Counted from the first letter of the stretch, positions 46,328-61,010 are shown. The stretch: DNA of 64,000 nt from Mytilus trossulus (GCF_036588685.1 NC_086383.1:47760448-47824447), one strand, 5' to 3'. Notes: generated by a model not told the origin, from the letters alone. Program-made: numbers and translations.

Positions 46328-46659
46328 CACGATACTACAATAAAGAAACATCAAACATAAACAAAAGGTAAAACGAATATCAGAGGTCACACGTAATGAT
46401 TTATTAATTGTTAATTGCCTGGCTACTAGTAACACATATATTCAACAAATTAAAGATTGCAGTAATATTAATATTTCTTGTATTTGCTAACATTTAGGAT
46501 TTTTTTTAAACTACAAAAAAGGGTTAAGATTAGTCATTTTAAAATTGGTCATTTGAAAACAAAAGCAATTAAGAGACTGAACATAAAAGTAAGTCCCTTG
46601 TTTAAAAATAAAAATAAAAAAAGAAGGTGAAAAGATACACGCGACTTTCGTTTTCTCAA

Positions 46660-48030
46660 TTTTTACATACTTTTGTATGCTTATGTTTCATGTGCCAGTT
46701 ACCGTTCAATTGGTGTCTGTTGTTATGTGCTAATGTTTCATGTGCCTGTTACCGTCCAATAATTGTCTTTTGTTATGTGCTAATGTTTCATGTGCTTGTT
46801 ACCATTATATGGTTGTCTTGTATGTTGTTATGTGTTAATGTTGCATGTGTCTAATACCGTTCAATGGTTGTCTGTTGTAATGTGTTAATGTTTCTTGTGC
46901 CTGTGACCGTTCAATTGTTGCCTCTTTTTATGTGCTAGTGTTTCATGTGCTTGCTATCGTTCAATGGTTGTCAGTTGTTGTGTGCCAATGTTGCATGTGT
47001 CTGTTACCGTTCAATGGTTGTCTGTTGTAATGTGCTAATGTTTCTTGTGCCTGTTACCGTTCAATGGTTGTCTCTTTTTACGTGTTAATGTTTTATGTGC
47101 TTGTTACTGTTCAATTGCTGTCTGTCGCTATGTGCTAATGTTTCATGTGCTTGTTATCGTTCAATGGCTGTCTGTTGTTATGTGCTAATGTTTCATGTGC
47201 TTGTTACCATTCAATGGTTGTCTCTTTTTATGTGCTAATGTTTCATATGCTTGTTACCATTCAATGGTTGTCTGTCGTTATGTGCTAATGTTTCATGTGT
47301 ATGTGCTAATGTTTTATATGCTTGTTACCATTCAATGGTTGTCTGTTGTTTTGTGCTAATGTTTCATGTGTATGTGCTCATGTTTCATATGCTTGTTCCC
47401 ATTCAATGGTTGTCTGTTGTTATGTGCTAATGTTTCATGTGTATGTGCTAATGTTTCATGTGTATGTGCTAATGTTGCATGTGCTTGTTACCGTTCAATG
47501 GTTGTCTGTTGTTATGTGCTAATGTTTCATGTGTATGTGCTAATGTTGCATGTGCTTGTTACCGTTCAATGGTTGTCTGTTGTTATGTGCTAATGTTTCA
47601 TGTTTATGTGCTAATGTTGCATGTGTTTGTTACCGTTCAATGGTTGTCTGTTGTTATGTGCTAATGTTTCATGTTTATGTGCTAATGTTGCATGTGTTTG
47701 TTACCGTTCAATGGTTGTCTGTTGTTATGTGCTAATGTTTCATGTGTATGTGCTAATGTTTCATGTGTATGTGCTAATGTTGCATGTGCTTGTTACCGTT
47801 CAATGGTTGTCTGTTGTTATGTGCTAATGTTTCATGTGTATGTGCTAATGTTGCATGTGCTTGTTACCGTTCAATGGTTGTCTGTTGTTATGTGCTAATG
47901 TTTCATGTGTATGTGCTAATGTTGCATGTGCTTGTTACCGTTCAATGGTTGTCTGTTGTTATGTGCTAATGTTGCATGTGCTTGTTACCGTTTAATGGTT
48001 GTCTGTTGTTATGTGCTAATGTTTTTGTCA
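46660..48030 (+). repeat. 50-bp tandem array with 21-bp inserted sub-units
   Basis: The base unit is cttgttaccgttcaatggtt, gtctgttgttatgtgctaat, gtttcatgtg (50 bp). Towards the right, one or two copies of the 21-bp block tatgtgctaatgttgcatgt-g are added, giving 71- or 92-bp units. The left part is diverged and the right part homogeneous. Cys/Val-rich ORFs here are artefacts. Confidence 0.92.
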
Positions 48031-49124
48031 GGTTACAGGATCTTTATCAAATCTTTTTAAGTGTCAGTTGAATTTATTCATAGATATTTTGTGCTCAGAA
48101 CTTTGGAGACTGATGCAGAATTCTAGATGTCTTTGTGGTGTTTTTTTTATTCAGAACTTGTTTTAAAAGTTTTTTAATTTGACCATGCAGATTTGATAAA
48201 AGATGGACACATTATTTACAAAGAACTAGGAAAATTAAAAAGATAATTGTTTGCTTTTTAAGAAAATCAACTAGAAGTATAGTCATTTGAAGTGTAATCT
48301 GTATTTACTTAGCATTAAAATATTATGGGATCTCAAAAAATTTTGACCTACTAATTGTAAATTAAATGTTAATCATAATCTGTAGTTGACATACTGATAT
48401 TGCCATTTTTAGCATTTACATTTCTAATTATCTATATATATATAAACAGAAGGTCATGCTCATGTTAAATTCTCTTTTGGGGGTACTCTGATATATTTAT
48501 GTGTCTGAGGTTATGAATAAAGTCTTATGAACACAAGCTTGATAAATATTTGGTGTTGACTATCTAACCATAAACTGGAGCGATAACGAGAGTTAGAGTT
48601 TTACAGACGTTAGCTATATCAATTTCTACACTAGAAAAGAAAATTAGTTTTAAAACTGTGTAAAGTCTAGTTTTGAAAAAAAAAGTTTTACGCCTTGTAA
48701 TCAGTTTTAGAAGGAATCAAAGATTAATAATCTGCCTCGTAGTGTTAACAATGAGACTCTTTCTCATATCTAATTATCAATGATTATAATCGATAAATCG
48801 ATTTTTAATATATAAGTAGAATAACTTACGTAAGAAAATATATCATCCAAATACAATAGAAAAAATATTTAATCTACAGTTAACTACTAATAGATTTACC
48901 AACATATGTCATGCGAAATGGAAATGCATATAAATTGTGTATATTAATTATGAATTATGTATATTAATTATAAATTGCATATATTAATTATAATCCATAA
49001 CATTTCATGTGACAAGAGTTTGATGTGTAAATTGTTAACTAATACGTATAAAAATACTCAAACCTTAAAAACAAACTTATTTTCTGTAAAATCCTCAGTT
49101 TACAACACTGATGAAATATTTCAG

Positions 49125-49200
49125 AGAAATACAATCTTTCCAGAGAAACACAATCTTTCCAGAGAAATACAATCTTTCCAGAGAAATACAATCTTTGATG
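49125..49200 (+). repeat. 19-bp tandem repeat (about 4 copies)
   Basis: The unit is cagagaaatacaatctttc. Nearby, 49563-49615 carries a two-copy 29-bp duplication (ttctattatagtaaacgaaa). Confidence 0.8.
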
Positions 49201-52200
49201 GTAACAAGTCAAAACAAGAATGTATAAAAGTGCATACTTATTTAATATTGACGTTAAAATGTTCGTATAAATTACCAACCACTTCGGTTTTCAAGTTATG
49301 AATAATTATGAAAATTGATTGATATATTTGAAGAAGGCTACAACACTCTATATGTAGGAAACCACACTTGATTTCATCTTATGCTGTACATCTCACATTG
49401 TTATTTCGCAACAATGCTTAAAAGTGTTGATTTACATGGAAAAACTGTGTTGATTACTTTCCGAAAGGTATCATGAATTTTCATCTCTTGTAAGGACCTT
49501 GTCTTAATATGTGAAATCATTAAAACTTTCATAATTCATATACTGTATCAACTCGTTCTTTCTATTATAGTAAACGAAATGGGTTTTCTATTATAGTAAA
49601 CGAAATGGGTTTCTTCTTTTACATCGAATTTCAATCAAATTTGTTAATAAAGTTTATAACTAATTGCATTTTAAATATATCATTATTAGGTGAGAGTAGA
49701 TCGTCGTTACAGTTTCTTTCATATAAAAATAAGCAATCACAGTTAAAATCTCGTTATGTATTGGAGCTTACATTTTTGTACATTCACAATAGTTCAAATA
49801 TTAATTTTGTGATTTTAATTTCATACGGCGAGAAGTATGTTAGATGTATCAATCATTGATAGATTACGACACACAATAGGTTTTGTTCGAGAAAAGTACA
49901 ACTGTAATGAGAATGCAAAACGTTATTAACGAGTCTGTGGGAAAAAAATAACCCTCAAGGCAAGAAACATGTAAAGAAAAAAACAAATGAAATGTTCGCT
50001 TTTGTGAAGATTTTATTCGTAAAAATGGGAGTAGGGTATTAAATTCTAAATATGGATTATATGTTTTCAGACTGGCACCTCGTTTTAAATCTAGGGAAAA
50101 TTTAACTGTTTTTGCAAACAGCATATACACACATAAATAAAGCATCATCGTTTATATATTGCCCCACAGGATTAAATATCTATAAAGATGAAAACAGACA
50201 TGTCGCTTGACGAAAACATTAGAAACTTGATCAAAAGCCTCTGCATATGTCACAATGACATTGAAACATGTTATTTGAGATGGCCTTTGAACCTTTGCAT
50301 GGATATGACAAAATACATGGTATAATTATAGGTGCAATAGACAGAAAACAAAATCAAACCTGCTTTTGAGAAGAAAATCCAGTAAAGAACGAGTCGTGAC
50401 TTATGCATAATACATTAGTTTACGCTTATAAGGTTTGATTATATTTTCATAGGTGTTGTTTGATTAAGAATTCATGAGCGACATTCTTGATTTTTCAAGC
50501 AGTAGACTTCACCATTAGCAACGTAAAAAACATGTCTTTAATTGTAGATATACATATCATATTGGGATAACTCTTATGGTTGTTTATACAGTCAGAAAAC
50601 CACAACTCAATATCGAGATAAAACGTACTTTTATATAAAAAAAAATCACTATAATGTAAGCCGTTGAAATAATCAGCAGCTAGGAGGAAAAAGTAAGGAC
50701 GAATTTCCATAACTTGTTTATTTTCTAACATATCAGATTAGCATAATATCAGGCAATGTGAGAATATTCCTTTGATTTCATTTAAAGCTGTTTCTTTCCC
50801 ATTTAGATACTTGATTATAAGCCTAAGAGATATACTAGATTGAACTAGATATTTCAAATTTTTCTAAACAGCAAGAATGTTTTATTATTATCCAATAGTT
50901 TTTCGATATATACAGCTTATCGATATGACACGACGTTCGAGATCGTCTGTTTCATGTCTCACAAAACATTTGATCCATTTTGATAAACATGAAACAGTTT
51001 TATCATAATGTTTTATTTAAAATGACACGAACATGTTTAATATTTCCTTATTTTATTATGATTTGAAACGAAGTAATTCCACAGTTTTTCAGTTTTGAAT
51101 TTTCGAAAAATGTAACAGTTTCATTTGAATTGACTCAGCATAACCAGAGACATATAATACAAATATGTCTCTGGCATAACTGTTAACGCAGACGTGAAGT
51201 ATAAAAAAGTTAATATAAAAATAAGGAAATGTGTCAGGATTACCAATAAAAGTATAACGTACCAGCGAAAAAAAGATGCTGATTTACAAAATGTAAGTTA
51301 CTATATAGATCAACTTAACGAACTTCTACAAAAGCCACACCGTAGATATAACTGTTAAGGCCTCAACATGACACTGTTTATGATAATGATTATAAAGTAT
51401 TTGTTCAAGTAGCCTGGATGGATATTAAAAATCTCCTCGATTGACCAAAAGTGCATAAGAAAAGAAAAGTTCCTGTATGAAAAAGAGGTTAATATCTTTG
51501 TTGACTTAGACTTACAATATTAAATGTGCTATGAATGGACTCTATCTGTGTCGATAATATCAGGTATCAGAACCTGTACAGCAAACCACAAATCTTTTTA
51601 GGAACAATTAAGAAGTAAGAATTCGTGATATAAGGCCATTATTAATCGTGTACTGTGCAAAATGATAGACATGTACTGTTTAACCCTTAAACTTTCTTTT
51701 TTATATTTATTGTCAAATTACTTAGTCATTAAAGTGTTGTACATCTTAGTGTCCGCTCTCCTAAAAATTAAACGAAAATCATAGACACATGAGCACATAG
51801 GCTTCTGGGACGTCCTTTATCATTGTTTCATTGTAAGTTAACGTGTAACCTTCCATGCAAAAATATTAACCTAAGTCTTTAATCGTTGTACTGCTTCAAG
51901 ACAAATCTCTCAAACTTATTTATTATTTCTTCCTTTGGTCTGTGGGGTTTCTGAGGAAGATAGATTTTAGATACTTATCTAATATGCATACGGAAATCCT
52001 AAAGCTTTATGTTAATTGGCTCTTTGGGGTGGCTGAGGAAGATAAATTTTAAATACTTATTCTAAGATGCCTAAGGAATTAGATATATATTGATATTACT
52101 AAAACGACATGCCTCATATGCACGATATAATACTGTCAAGCAATGATTCGACTTTTTAAATGACAGGAAATATCGAGCTTGGGATAAATATTACATGGAC

Positions 52201-52629
52201 CTAATTTTTGCAGTAAGCTAGATTTGAGATACGAGGTGATTTGAATATATGTTGTCGAAAAGTGTTTCCTTTCTTAATTTGTTGTGCACATTGTTGTTTA
52301 AAGATGTTCAATTACAGACTGACAAAAAAGTTTTAAAAAACTTTAAAAAAAAGTGGAGACCTTTCGGTAAAATACTTAAAAGCGTGAAGACACTAGACAT
52401 AATCTCCGACAGAAAAATAGATTAAGGTATACATATGTTTTTATTGTGCTTTTCAAATGTAATTCCATAAACCATAGTTACTTAGAAACCAAATAATAAA
52501 ACAGGTGCTCATTCATATCACTTTTGTAGATTTAACACTTCAGATGGTAACATGAATTTATAAGTGCGAAAAACCCTGTACTTTAAGAAGTACACCACTT
52601 TTACACCACTTATATAATAACTTTGCACA

Positions 52630-52840
52630 ATTTTAAATTTAGTTTCTTGTGTATAATTCGGAGTTTAGTATGCCGTCCATTATCACTGAACTAGTTTACA
52701 TATTTCTTTAGGGGCCACCTGGATCGGGAGTTTCTCGATACATCAAATACCCATTGGTTGCCTTCGGCTGTTGTCTGTTCTATGGTCGGGTTGTCTCTTT
52801 GACACATTCCCCATTTCCATTCTCAATTTTATTGTGTGTA
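52630..52840 (-). mobile_element. Retroelement repeat B tail, fragment
   Basis: It reads tttcttgtgtataattcgga, tatcactgaactagtttaca and ctttgacacattccccattt, the reverse-strand tail seen at 36340-36560. Confidence 0.65.
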
Positions 52841-53794
52841 TAACTAAGGGACGACATCAAAAATCAATAAAGGATAAAAAAAATAATTCAAATAGTTTGG
52901 GGATGGGGAAGGCGGCTGATTTTACATATATCCTTATTCGTCAATCATTTCCCCCCAAATTAAGTTAAGAGGCAAAAAAAGGGGGGGGGGGGGTAGGCTG
53001 GTCAGTGAAAAAAACTATATGATTTTTTTTTATCCTTCATTGAACTTTTGATGTCTCGGTCGTCCCTAATTTGTGTTTTCTTGCATTACTTATCGCCATA
53101 CTTTTATTGTTTGTCAGTCATTGAATTATTTTTACTATTTAAAGATTACTATTTACTTATTCTTCAATATTAAATTGATTTTGGACAATTAGCTTTCTGT
53201 GTCTGTCAGTTCCATTATAATCTGGACTAAATATGTTTGATAAGAAATGATTTACCATTATAAGACACGATGACACTAAATAACATCCGACCTAACAATG
53301 ATTTAAACGTATACCTGTTCAAAAGTCACTTCAAACTATCAGTTAAACTCTTTGTACTCTTCGTCTGTTCATTTTAAAGTTGTCAAATATGTTTCACATT
53401 ACAATTGAACGTTCAACTTTAATTAATTTATTTATTCTGGTAAGTAATAGCCATCTTTGACACAAAAAGTCATCATAACGTTCACTCCTTGGAAACAGAT
53501 CAATATCACGGTTAAAGAATTAAAACCGACATACCAAATGAGACTAAAGGAAACAAACTGGGAAATAAGTATTCATCAACGGTTAAAAAACGAACGAAAG
53601 GGTAATAAATGTGGATGAAGGTGTTTTTTTTTTGTAAACATACCAGTAGCACTTTCATCTAAACTTTCGAGATTTGATACTTGATTTGATGTCGTGTATA
53701 TGTATGTCTGGTTTGCTTTTTACCAATTTCTATATTAAGACAATTACAAATGTAATTCGGTATACTGATAAAAGTTTAAATCCATGCATATTTT

Positions 53795-53975
53795 GACACA
53801 AGCAAAGTTTATGAAATACTGACAAGCATAGTTATTATTAAAATACCCACAAACTCAGTTTTATGAAATACTCACAAGCACAGTTTTTGTGAAATACCAA
53901 CAAGCACAGGTTTTTTTTTTTATAAAACATCCCCAAAAACTCAGTTTTATGAAACACCCACAAACACAGTTTACG
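53795..53975 (+). repeat. Diverged tandem repeat of about 32 bp
   Basis: Units read acaagcacagttttatgaaa, tacccac or close variants, in five to six imperfect copies, one with a T-run insert. Confidence 0.6.
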
Positions 53976-54034
53976 TTATACCTGCACATAAGTTTGAGTT
54001 ATTATATGATAAAGGAATGAAAAATGTCCACATA

Positions 54035-54125
54035 ATGAACTAGAGGCTCTTAAGAGCCTGTGTCGCTCACCTTGTTATATGGACATACATGGATTCATGA
54101 CAAAATTGTGTTTTGGTTATAGGGA
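54035..54125 (+). mobile_element. Pearl/HINE-like element, 5' end fragment
   Basis: It starts aactagaggctcttaagagc with the end hairpin, then gtgtcgctcacc and tggattcatgacaaaattgt, matching copy 1 at 229-325. The tandem core is absent. Confidence 0.65.
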
Positions 54126-54309
54126 TGTGTTTGAAGTTCTTGCTTAAGTTTTTTCCTGCCCCAGCTGCTCATTTCGACAACGTCACTTCAGTGAATATGT
54201 TGGGACAACATATTTGAAAATCTAAAAGACCTTAAAAAAGAAATTTATGGTAAATGCGTAAGTTTTAAATGGTGCAAAATATTTAAATACTTTAATTTAC
54301 TCGTTATAT

Positions 54310-54620
54310 AATAATAAATTTGAGAATGGAAATGGGGAATGTGTCAAAGCGACAATAACCCGACCATAGAGAAGACAACCACCGAAGGCCATCAATGGCT
54401 CGGAAGCGTCCTTCAGCTGGCCCCTAAACAAATAATTTTAGTTTCTTGTGTATAATTCGGAGTTTAGTACAAAAAAATGAATGACTGTACTAGACTAAGT
54501 ATACCATATTTTTAAGGGGCCAGCTGATGGCATGTCTTCATCATATGAATATCAGGCACAATCCCTCCTGTTAGGAGTTTAGTATTATACCATCATGAAA
54601 TATGATGAGAGGAACATAAC
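54310..54620 (+). mobile_element. Retroelement repeat B tail, internally deleted
   Basis: gagaatggaaatggggaatg, the word gcgtccttcagctggcccct, and then ttcatcatatgaatatcagg are all present. Much of the middle seen at 36470-36870 is missing or rearranged. Confidence 0.6.
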
Positions 54621-55029
54621 GAATGTATGGAATTAACTATTTTCTGCAAGTTACATTTTTCCTTTGATAACGTCTTTGTTCCTTAACATTTGTAATTTAA
54701 ACTTTTGCATTGGTTTGGCAACATTCATCATTGCGAATTTTGATTTTACTTAATTTAAGACTTTATAGTGGCTTAATGAATTATAGCTGTATTTTAAGGC
54801 TTTCGTATATCATTATACATAATTTATGACGTCACACATAATAATTTGTTTACAACCTTGAGTATCACAATATTTGCATTTTAATCGGTCTTAACTTGAG
54901 ATTAATAATAGAATTAACGTAAACAATAAACAGTGAAATCAAGTGATTTAATACTAGACGAGGTTTATACGAGAATTGACATTGATTATTTACCACTTCA
55001 TATGGTGCATGACTTTTAATGATTTTATA

Positions 55030-55425
55030 TCAAGGATGTTCGCTCGTCATGTTTTGGAGTTTCTGTCAGATTTTCGGAATCCTCTGGGTTTATCCATTTG
55101 AATACCTTAAAAAAATTGCCCATTAACCCCCATTTTTCTTGTCATCGATCTTATAGATATATAATTGTAAGCCATCTGTAAAAGTTTTATAAAATCTTTG
55201 TTATTTTTTAATAGGCTTTGAGAACTTAAACTTTTCATTGCTAAAGGTATGAAAAATCAAGAGAGAATATTTTCCCGGCAAAATTTTAATGACTAATATA
55301 TCTCGAAAACAAGTATACGGGCCTATATATTTTGTTCGCTCTTTTGATTCCTTTATTAATCCCCCATCTATATCTAACAGTATTATGAAAAGCTTGTTAT
55401 TTTGAAACTGAGTAGCGAACTTCAT
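55030..55425 (-). mobile_element. TTAA-type MITE, copy 2 (inverted, decayed)
   Basis: The left end aaggatgttcgctcgtcatg and right end tgagtagcgaacttc mirror 45930-46327. The inner word attttcggaatcctctgg matches on the opposite strand. The TTAA flanks are lost. Confidence 0.7.
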
Positions 55426-56744
55426 TTCTTTACAGCTTCTGGTATTCCACCCTAAGCTACAATTTTGATTCAGTCGCATTAAAGGTTCAATTTTGAGGAA
55501 AGAAGAAGTATAAATGGACCATAATGAACCTTATAAAGAAGAAAAAGAGGTGTATTAATGATACGTTTATCATCTTAGTATCATCTCGTGCATTACATCC
55601 ACCTGGTTTATTTTGTAATGCAGACATAATAAATATTTGATCGTTCATTGTTCACACTGTATGTATTATAATTATCATAAAGCTGCTTTATTTGAATTAT
55701 TAGAATAAATTTTCTCCAATGGCTGTACGTCTATTTAAACAATGCTAAATTTCTCTAAAACTTTTAAAATGTTTATAAAAAAAAGTTGAATATCTTCTAA
55801 CGGAATAAAATCTACTGGAATAGTTGACTTTAATGCCCCAATTTTAGTCGAAAGTTACAACCATTAAATACCACTTTAACCTCTTCAAACTATTAAAGTA
55901 TGATTGCTTTTTAATTCGAATATGAATCAAAATTATTTGAAAAAAATCTTAAATCTTCTTAATTCGATTTAAAAGTTCACACAGAATGTTATTTGTTGAA
56001 TGATATAATTTTTAATACTACACAATTGTTAATGCAATGGATAAGTATGTAGTCGGAATTTGCAGAATTAAATGTCCAGAAGCACCTGTTCAACCTGTGT
56101 GGGGGATTGTTGTTAGTCTTTTCGGTGGTTGTTTGGCCATTATGATGTCTAATTTTCTTAGACTTACAGGTTTTGATTGATCCATATTTTTGTTTTTTTA
56201 ACAAGCAGGCTTCATTGTGAATAAAACATCTTTTATATATTATATCTTACCTTACCTTATCTTATCTTATATGTATGTTAGGGCCTCGTGTTGAAGCTTT
56301 TACAATGTACACATTTATTACAATAGTCCTTTTAAGGGAGGAAATTTTTTTTTACAGCTTTAGGTATAAACAATGCATTGGACGTTAAGTTTTAATGAGA
56401 CGAGACATATTCCAAAAAAAGTTACACAGTTTTATAAGTTTTTTGAAAAATTAAAATAAGAGATACATAACTTAAAACATGCGTTTTTCTAAATTAGCCA
56501 TAATGATTGTTAAATATGTTCGGGTAACTTCAGAATTTAACAGTATAAAGCAAAATCATCTAATCGACCATTGGTACATGTAGCAAAATGTAAAAGATAA
56601 CTATTGGATAAATTGTATTACACCAGCAGTTAAACCGAGCGAGGTATTTTATTTCCAATCATTAAAGGTAAATCGCTTCGATAATTTTAAAGATTGTTTA
56701 CAATACATGTAACGGCTCTCTCCCGCTAGAATCAAACCACAAGT

Positions 56745-56910
56745 GGCAGATGTGGATTTAGAGGGGAGCCCAGGGGGCCCGGGCCCCCATTATCTGGGAT
56801 AATTGGTTGATTATATAGGGAATCACTGAAGCATGACCGGCGCGGAACCCTCTTAGGCAGTCAGTGGCCCCCCACTTATAAACATTTCTAGAGCCGCCTC
56901 TGAGCCCAGG
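56745..56910 (+). repeat. GC-rich dispersed insert
   Basis: A markedly GC-rich block (gagcccagggggcccgggcc, then aggcagtcagtggcccccca) in AT-rich surroundings. It ends with an inverted match to its start (tttagaggggagccc against gagccgcctctgagccc). It is probably a short MITE. Confidence 0.5.
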
Positions 56911-59900
56911 ATAATGCCGTACTTCTGTAAAAACCTATTGTTTTCAATAACCAAAAGGTTGATGATGCATTAGTTGCCGGATACTTTTTAAATGCTTGCT
57001 TCAGTAACTTAATATATCCCGTTCATTGTTTAACAATTTTAAAACCAAAAACCAATTTGTATAAGACACTAAAGCTATTTAAGCACTGACTTGACTTTCC
57101 AAACAAAGACCCATAGTTTTGCTAGATGAGTTGACATATCTCACAAGATGATTTATGTTAGCTAAGTAAATTTACTTATTCAGATTATTTAGTGTCAACA
57201 AAATAGAATGAATCCTTGTGATTTATCAATGTCCTCGATAAGAAGATTCGTACATTACTACGGTAACTTGGTACAACCCTGTATTTAATTTCTACAAAAT
57301 CAGCTAACTATACAAATCCTTGTGCAAATTTACTTGAAAAAAAACCTACAAAAATCAAAAGGTTTGTTTTATGCACCAACAAAAATTGTCTACTAATATA
57401 TCTTATGATAAATCATACAACAACAGTGTTTTGTAAGAATTTTTGTAAACTCACACTTATCCGATTAGCACAAAGTTTTAACCTCTAACAATACTTGCAT
57501 TATCATAACCACAAATATTCAAACCAGAATTTGAAAAATCGCATTCACGAAAACACCTGTTATAAAGTATAGGCTGTAAAACTAAGGTTACAAGTACGTG
57601 TATCTAAATTACTGAAAGTTGACATTTAAAAGTATATTTTAGGTTTTTGGTTAAGACCTTGTGTAGTAGATGGTCCCAATCATTCTAGGAGTTTGTCTAT
57701 CTTTAATGTGGTAGAGTAGGCATTCTTTAATACTGATCTATACTGGGTAAAATAATTCGGGTGCCCATCTTCAATGTATTTTTATATTATTACTGTTGAT
57801 CTTAATCGGGTAAAATGACTTAAGATGACTTCCACAATGAAGGCAAATCATACAGACAAGCTCAGCCTCAATAATCTGCGCAATGTTCAGCGTAGCATAA
57901 ATTGAGTATGAAGTAGATTCTATTATCTTTTGTGCAACTGTTCTTTAATATCATTTTTATTGAGAAAAAAAATCGTTTTGAAAAATTACTAAAAGAATTC
58001 ATTGCTTTAACAAATAAGCTTTCTACTGCATTTGTACATAGGCAATGCATGCCATTAATATCGTAATGTTCTTCTAGTGAAGTTTGATGAGCAGCCAAGT
58101 TGTTCTGAAAAACTTTAAATGTCTTTTTTCTATTTTATACTGAGCAGAAATACAATTTTTACAACAAAGTCTGTGAGTAGAGATTTATCTTTGTGTTCTT
58201 TTGTATAGATGTGGATCATGGGGTCCTTCATCAAAAACATAAATTATACATGTATATTATAAAGATAAGAGCATAACAGTATGGAAAATTCGTCGCCAGT
58301 TTAAGAATAATCTTGCTTTTTCTTATGATAGAAAACATCATATTACAAAAGCACAAAATGAATGACGCCATATTATATTATTATTTTATATTTGATATAT
58401 ATAACATTTAAATTAGTGAAATAAACTATTTTGGTTAACGCTAATAGAACTGACAAAGTTTTATTTACAAGAAGATCATTTCCAACAATTTAGGGTACAA
58501 CCGCAAATATTTCAGTGATAGACTGCATTCGGTACAATTAATATCAAATTACTGAAATGTTAACAATTATAAGGAATACGAAAACTTGAATAAAAAAACC
58601 AACACAACGAGCGTTGATACTTGAGACGAAAAAGGGGGATATGAGGTCATTTGCAGTCATTTGCTCCTTGAACAATTAAATGTTAATACAATACCAATGT
58701 GTCGTTTGAAAAGAAGTTGAAAAAAAAAGAATATTTTAAAAAGGTTAGTGTAATAACGTTAGAAGATGTGTTACCATCAAATGCAGTATAAATCAGGTTG
58801 CCACTTATGTGAATGGTATTGACATCGGGGTAGATTATATATCATGTCGCAATACACCAATAAAAGGTTCAATTGTCAATTTTTCTACTTGATACTAAGT
58901 TTTATATTTCTTACAAATCTCTTTAATATCAAAAGTATTATACATGTATATGCTTTAAACAGGAAAAGATACAGGATTAACGAAGGAGAGCACATGTTTT
59001 GAATTAATTGTAGTTCAGTTTTGCAAATATATTATATAGAATGCAATGATATACAATCAAACGAAGGAGATTACTTATAAAATCCCCCCCCCCCCCAAAA
59101 AAAAAATAAAAGATAAAAAATAAAAATAAAATAATAAGAAATAAAATAAATAAAAAAATAAATAATATAAAATGAAAATACATGGTACATGTAACAAAAA
59201 AATGGGTTATTGTGTATGCTGAAAATTAACCGTTTTGATTTCGCACTTCGTTTTCCCTCCATTGGAATTTAGATGATAAATAATGCTAATGAAACTTAGC
59301 AATCGAGAACCTGATTAGAAAAAATGCTGATATAACATTATAACAAAAATGTAAGAATTTATAACATTAAATTCATTGTTTTTTTTAACTTTACCTCTGA
59401 GATTTGATCAATCCTTACACATATACACAGTCATAGCAACAAAGACTGTTTCTAATAAACTATTAATTGTTCAATTAAACTACAATAATTTTCTTTAACC
59501 GTAAAATAAGAAATACGTTATAATTGTCGTACCTTTAACTATCGGCTCCATACACGATCAATGCCATCCTTCGAGAGAAATTAACATCCACGTGGTTGAT
59601 AAATTATTAATCAATACATTTCCCTTTCTTAACACCAAGCAACTAAAGGTAACGGTCTTCTTTAAAAAAAATCTTTAATCTTTTAATCTTTAAATGCAGT
59701 TCCTTCAACTCCACGTACAAGTTGATTGTTCAGTTGAAAAATTAAATCGGATTTATACAAACCAATAAACTAATATTTCTATAATCAATATTTAATCACC
59801 CTTTAATAAATCGCTGCAGAACTAATAAGCGTCAATCCACCGACTTAAAGAAAGGTGTTTTTTCCGGAAGCAATGCTAAATAAAAACTAAAAATGATAAA

Positions 59901-60129
59901 ATACGAAAACAAATATTAAGACAACGTCTAAAAAAATCGACGAGGTGCATGGAAGCAGCATATATTCGTCGTAATTGCTTAATCATACAGTACAGAGAGC
60001 GAATAGGGTCTCACAAATTTTGACCATTTATCTAAGGCATAATGAACAACCAAACATATAATTAAAACACCTATGTAACAGGAAGACGGCATCATTTAAG
60101 CAAAGGAAATAACTTTAGTTTTAAGATTT

Positions 60130-61010
60130 ATATTTGAATTGTCTAAAAGAGGCGAATGATCCCCAAAAACCATTCAAACTCAGAAGTTGAAAATAAACTG
60201 ACCACCTCATGGCTGGAAAAAAATAAAAGACCATCAGACAAACAAAAGTACGAAACACATAACATAGGAAACCAAAGACTGAAAACCACTAACCCCATCA
60301 AAACTTCGGGTGATATGATCAGCTCGTGATGGCATCCGTAAAATTTACGAAGGGATGATTTCAACTTCACCACTTTGAGACTAATGGTTTAAAAGATTCC
60401 TTGCAAGCAGCAACCGTCTGTCTTGGAAATCATGATAGGTTATACAAGCACTTGAATTCCTTTTCAACTGGTAGATATATACTCAATATGCAGGCGTTGC
60501 TGGAATGCTGCTACATAGAAATGGAAAGTTCACAATTAGGAAGCTTAAATCATCTCTTTTGTGGTAAAACCTGGTTTATGAGAGTGTTCCGATTTCAAAT
60601 ATTTTATTTGACACCATTTTATATGTAAAATAAGTGTATTCTCATTTTAATTGCATTCAATTACAATCTAATTAAAATATAGATCTCCGATTTCGTTATA
60701 CTACGTTACTACACATATATTTTAATTAGATTGATTCAATTAAATCTTATAAAACTTGACTAGTTTGGATTATCTCTTGATGGATGTTACACAAATAGTC
60801 GTCAGTTATATAATCAGTGGATGAAGTGAACAATTGAACGCAGCTGTATCATCGGTCTTGAAATCAAGGATAGATCAGATACAGGTAATTCTGTTTATTT
60901 CTAGACTTAAATCTAGAAATTGACATTGAGGGTCGATTGAGAACAAAACATTACAAAAAAAGATGAAATTTCGGCTTCCCAATTACGAACTTTTAATTTT
61001 TATGTATCTA
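60130..61010. mobile_element. Cluster of repeat A fragments in both orientations
   Basis: 60130-60390 is inverted (ggaaaccaaagactgaaaac, catcaaaacttcgggtgata). 60410-60650 carries the palindromic mate region (caggcgttgctggaatgctg). 60895-61010 is forward (cttaaatctagaaattgaca). The ORF inside is repeat-derived. Confidence 0.55.

Noticed and set aside
46627-47969. Cys/Val-rich ORFs beginning MCLLPFNGCLLLCANVSC
   Set aside because: They are translations of the 50+21-bp tandem array, recurring every 71 bp, with no splice or start context.
59071-59262. 63-residue hydrophobic minus-strand ORF
   Set aside because: It is a C-run and an A/T microsatellite read as Gly and Phe/Ile/Tyr; no gene context.
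60401-60628. 75-residue ORF with MQALLECCYIEMESSQLG
   Set aside because: I recognise the DNA as part of repeat A found widely in mussel sequence, not a host gene.
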